From contig JAITJZ010000123.1 in NCBI GenBank assembly GCA_031278655.1, forward strand, positions 1 through 54,991: a stretch of DNA of 54,991 nucleotides, in the 5' to 3' direction. The notes below the pieces were generated by a model. That model was not told where the DNA came from and did no database searches. It saw only the letters and a program-made list of their open reading frames with translations. This document shows, piece after piece, positions 52,777 through 54,991 of the stretch. The translations under genes and the position numbers were made by a program. Each line of letters begins with the position of its first letter. Within the stretch, counting starts at the first letter, position 1. Source of the DNA: Bifidobacteriaceae bacterium. GTDB lineage: Bacteria > Actinomycetota > Actinomycetes > Actinomycetales > WQXJ01.

Positions 52777-53604
52777 TCAGTCGTCGGAGAGGAAGTCGAT
52801 ATCGACTTCGAACAGGGGCTCGGCCCAGGAGGGGATCTCGACCCCCTCGCGTTCGAGCCAGGACAGGAGCTGGCCGCGCCCGGCCTCGATTCCCCCGACA
52901 ACCATCGCGTTCCTCTCGACCACGTGCGCCATCAGCGCGTTCATGCCCAGGTCGCCGCCCAGGGTCCCCGCCGCGGCGGGCCCGAGCAGCGACACCGCCA
53001 AACCGATCCCGGCCGCCACCCGGTGCGCCCCTTTGACCAGCCCCACCACACAGAAGACGGCGGCCGTGACCGGCACCAGCGACACGATCAGCAGGGCCAA
53101 GAACCACCACTTGGCGGCCGCGAAGGGCTCGAGGTCGATGCGGATCATGGCCAGCGATCCCCAAGTGGTCAAGCCCACGCCCACGGTCGCCAGCAGCGCC
53201 AACACCAGTCCCACCAGGCCGGCGCGGCTCCGTTTGCCCTTTCCCCGGGCGCGCGACGCGGGCGGCGCGTAGCCGGTGGGCCGCGCGTAGCCGGTGGGCG
53301 GCGCCGGCGCGTAGTTGGGCGGCGTCGCGTAATTTGGCGGCGGGGCGGCGCCGGTGGGCGGCGCGTAGCCGGTGGGCGGCGCGTAGCCGGTGGGCGGCGC
53401 GTAGCCGGTGGGCGGCGCCGACGCGTAGTTGGGCGGCGGGGCGGCGCCGGTGGGCACGGGAGCAAAACTCGGCGGGGCCGGGGCGTAACTCGGCGGCGCC
53501 GGGCTGGCCGGCAGCGGCGCGAGGCTCGTCGGCGGCGGGGCGGCGGTGGGCGCCGGGTCGTAGTTGGGCGGCGCCGGTTGCCCATCGTCATATGGGGTGC
53601 TCAT
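52777..53604 (-). CDS. proline-rich membrane protein, unknown function
   Basis: A 275-residue protein. Residues 1-115 are a Pro/Ala/Tyr-rich cytosolic region dominated by PPTGYA and PPNYAP repeats from an 18-nt minisatellite. A basic stretch (SRARGKGKRSR) precedes three predicted membrane helices (about 125-215), followed by a C-terminal domain of about 60 residues ending in acidic SDD. The layout resembles DUF4190-type and similar actinobacterial proteins, but no family is certain. ATG 53604 has AAGGGAG 3 nt upstream. Divergent from menB, 64 nt before menC. Confidence 0.75.
   Translation of the reverse strand: MSTPYDDGQPAPPNYDPAPTAAPPPTSLAPLPASPAPPSYAPAPPSFAPVPTGAAPPPNYASAPPTGYAPPTGYAPPTGYAPPTGAAPPPNYATPPNYAPAPPTGYARPTGYAPPASRARGKGKRSRAGLVGLVLALLATVGVGLTTWGSLAMIRIDLEPFAAAKWWFLALLIVSLVPVTAAVFCVVGLVKGAHRVAAGIGLAVSLLGPAAAGTLGGDLGMNALMAHVVERNAMVVGGIEAGRGQLLSWLEREGVEIPSWAEPLFEVDIDFLSDD
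53270..53430 (-). repeat. 18-nt coding minisatellite (PPTGYA repeat)
   Basis: Consecutive and interrupted copies of GGTGGGCGGCGCGTAGCC (plus strand), the clearest being four in tandem at about 53350-53417, encoding PPTGYA. Neighbouring variants code PPNYA. Confidence 0.9.
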
Positions 53605-53716
53605 GGTCTCCCTTGCTCCTGTGGTCGGGGGTTGGCGCCGCCAGCGGCGCGAACTGTCCAAGCTTAGAACCTGGGTCGCGGACAGGCGCGCGGATTTCGG
53701 TGTCAGACAGGCGCAT

Positions 53717-53722
53717 TAGGCT
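53717..53722 (+). promoter_or_regulatory. -10 box of a probable leaderless menB promoter
   Basis: TAGGCT within ATTAGGCT, ending 7 nt before the menB ATG with no ribosome site between. A weak -35-like TTTCGG lies 16 nt upstream (53695-53700). The same ATTAGGCT precedes menF. Confidence 0.55.
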
Positions 53723-53729
53723 CGTGCGC

Positions 53730-54779
53730 ATGACCGATCCGAACCTCCGGGCCGCCCTGCCAACGCTCAAATCCGCCGGCTTCACGCCGGAGCTGTGGCG
53801 CGACGTGCCCGGCTTCGAGTCCCTCACCGGGGTCACCTACCACCGGGGGGTAAACCGCGCCGGGCCCGGCGCGGCCGGTCAGCCCGGCCAAGCCGACCAG
53901 CCCTGGGTCCGCATCGCCTTCAACCGGCCGGAGGTCCGCAACGCCTTCGACCCGACCACAGTCGACGAGTTGATCGCCGCCCTGCGCCACGCGGCCGATT
54001 CGCCCGACGTCATGGCCGTCCTCCTGACCGGCAACGGCCCCAGCCCCAAAGACGGCGGCCACGCCTTCTGCTCGGGCGGCGACCAGCGCTTCCGGGGCGC
54101 CAGCGGTTACGAGTACGCCGCGCCCGCGCGCGACCGCCGGACGCCCGGGCCGCCGGACGCCCAAGGCGACAACTTGTCCGATGCCGTCGGCGCGGCATCG
54201 GGCACCGCCTCACCCCCGGCGACGGGCCGTTTGCACATCCTGGAGGCCCAGCGCCTCGTCAGAACCATGCCCAAAGTGGTGATAGCGCTGGTGGACGGCT
54301 GGGCGGCGGGCGGCGGCCACTCGCTCGCGGTGGTCGCGGACCTGACCATCGCCTGCCGCGAGCACGGCCGCTTCAAGCAGACCGACGCCACCGTCGGCTC
54401 CTTCGACGCCGGCTACGGCTCGGCGCTGCTGGCCCGGCAGGTCGGCCAGAAGCGGGCCCGTCAAATCTTCTTCCTGGCCGAGACGTACACCGCCGAGCAG
54501 GCCGAAGCCTGGGGCGCGATCAACGCCGCCGTCCCCCATGAGGCGGTCGAGGCCAGCGGGATCGCCTGGGCGGCGCGCGTCGCGGAGCAATCCCCGACCG
54601 CCATCAGGGTGCTCAAATTCGCCTTCAACCTGGCCGATGACGGCCTCGCCGGCCAGCAGGTCTTCGCCGCCGAGGCGACCCGCCTGGCCTATGGCAGCGC
54701 CGAGGGCGCCGAGGGCCGGGACGCCTTCTTGGAGCGCCGTCCGCCCGAATGGGCGGCCTTCCGCAAGCAGATTCTCTGA
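53730..54779 (+). CDS. menB: 1,4-dihydroxy-2-naphthoyl-CoA synthase
   Basis: A 349-residue crotonase-fold enzyme that cyclises o-succinylbenzoyl-CoA. RIAFNRPEVRNAFDPTTVDEL, LLTGNGPSPKDGGHAFCSGGDQR, VVIALVDGWAAGGGHSLAVV, FKQTDATVGSFDAGYGSALLARQVG and GRDAFLERRPPEW are MenB signatures. It is about 40 residues longer than usual. Part of the excess is a segment at about residues 133-166 (PARDRRTPGPPDAQGDNL and following), which contains an inverted repeat of the CGGCATCGG motif. It is not next to the other men genes' strand and has its own promoter. Confidence 0.95.
   Translation: MTDPNLRAALPTLKSAGFTPELWRDVPGFESLTGVTYHRGVNRAGPGAAGQPGQADQPWVRIAFNRPEVRNAFDPTTVDELIAALRHAADSPDVMAVLLTGNGPSPKDGGHAFCSGGDQRFRGASGYEYAAPARDRRTPGPPDAQGDNLSDAVGAASGTASPPATGRLHILEAQRLVRTMPKVVIALVDGWAAGGGHSLAVVADLTIACREHGRFKQTDATVGSFDAGYGSALLARQVGQKRARQIFFLAETYTAEQAEAWGAINAAVPHEAVEASGIAWAARVAEQSPTAIRVLKFAFNLADDGLAGQQVFAAEATRLAYGSAEGAEGRDAFLERRPPEWAAFRKQIL
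54178..54201. repeat. intragenic palindromic element in menB
   Basis: CCGATGCCG (54178-54186), spacer TCGGCG, CGGCATCGG (54193-54201): perfect 9-bp arms, encoding LSDAVGAASG in a non-conserved segment of MenB. Same 9-mer as the menJ element but with the two halves in opposite order. Confidence 0.9.
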
Positions 54780-54827
54780 CCCTCGGGGCCGGCGAGCCGG
54801 GCCGCTAGATCGTTGATTCCGGGGGGT

Positions 54828-54991
54828 GTGTTCGGCGCGCCTGCGTGGTTTCTTGGGGCGGGGCGCCCAGTGTCGGCGCTGATCAAAGGCCACTTCCCGA
54901 ACCTCCCAGGCCAATCCGGGCACAACAAGCGCCTGCGCAAACTCGCCGAGACCATCAACTGGGTCCGCGACCAGCTCGCCCGCTCAACCGA
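54828..54991 (+). pseudogene. transposase fragment, IS982-like (partial, runs off the right edge)
   Basis: The reading frame contains GHFPNLPGQSGHNKRLRKL, close to the FPYLPGQSGYNKRLRK block near residue 60-75 of IS982-like transposases from memory. The preceding 14 codons may still align, but no N-terminal domain or good start is visible before the menB stop, only 48 bp upstream. So the 5' end appears truncated. The rest lies outside the window, and no inverted repeat could be identified. Confidence 0.55.

Noticed and set aside
54780-54827. tRNA or small RNA after menB
   Set aside because: No cloverleaf or conserved TTCGA arm could be found.

Overview
The window is high-GC DNA (about 70% or more by eye) from an actinobacterium. 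The support is the 5' end of a 16S rRNA gene at the left edge, an actinobacterial-type rRNA leader, TAGGCT/TAGAGT -10 boxes, frequent GTG and TTG starts, a complete fourteen-subunit NDH-1 and an isochorismate-route menaquinone pathway. I cannot place it below phylum level.

Layout. (1) 1-5,556: 16S rRNA 5' end and its promoter; an NlpC/P60 cell-wall hydrolase under a c-di-AMP (ydaO-type) riboswitch; an FprA-type ferredoxin reductase; a two-gene ABC exporter; a VOC-fold protein. (2) 5,557-26,346: a carbohydrate-utilisation island. It holds two paralogous CUT1-type sugar importers (each a lipoprotein plus two permeases, no ATPase), two Gfo/Idh/MocA oxidoreductases, two TIM-barrel isomerase/epimerases, an SDR dehydrogenase, an extended-SDR epimerase-like protein, a cytosolic beta-propeller protein, a ROK kinase, a ROK repressor, a LacI repressor and two paralogous cytosolic GH-A clan glycosidases that flank a small unknown ORF. 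A plausible reading is import of oligosaccharides or glycosides, processing inside the cell by hydrolysis and NAD-dependent oxidation/epimerisation, and phosphorylation of the freed sugar. (3) 26,435-46,137, all minus strand: menG-menJ-nuoABCDEFGHIJKLMN-polyprenyl diphosphate synthase, about 20 kb of mostly 4-nt-overlapping genes. It links menaquinone maturation, the isoprenoid side chain and the NADH:menaquinone oxidoreductase. (4) 46,350-54,779: menF (+), an HtrA-type protease, menD, menC and a proline-rich membrane protein (all minus), and menB (+). menA, menE and menH are not seen here. (5) The right edge carries a fragment of an IS982-like transposase.

The most unusual signals are outside the gene inventory. 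A 9-mer (CGGCATCGG or its complement) recurs at least 16 times by eye. In menJ and menB it forms perfect inverted repeats with a 6-nt spacer inside apparent in-frame insertions. A 21-bp stretch containing it is shared by the low-complexity tails of nuoJ and nuoE. Several otherwise conserved genes (nuoN, nuoE, htrA, a TIM-barrel gene, a proline-rich protein) carry in-frame minisatellites of 9, 15 or 18 nt. One permease gene has an 11-G run and a 23-C run that may be an assembly error. The menC, menB and menF starts lie 6-9 nt after -10 boxes, which suggests leaderless mRNAs.
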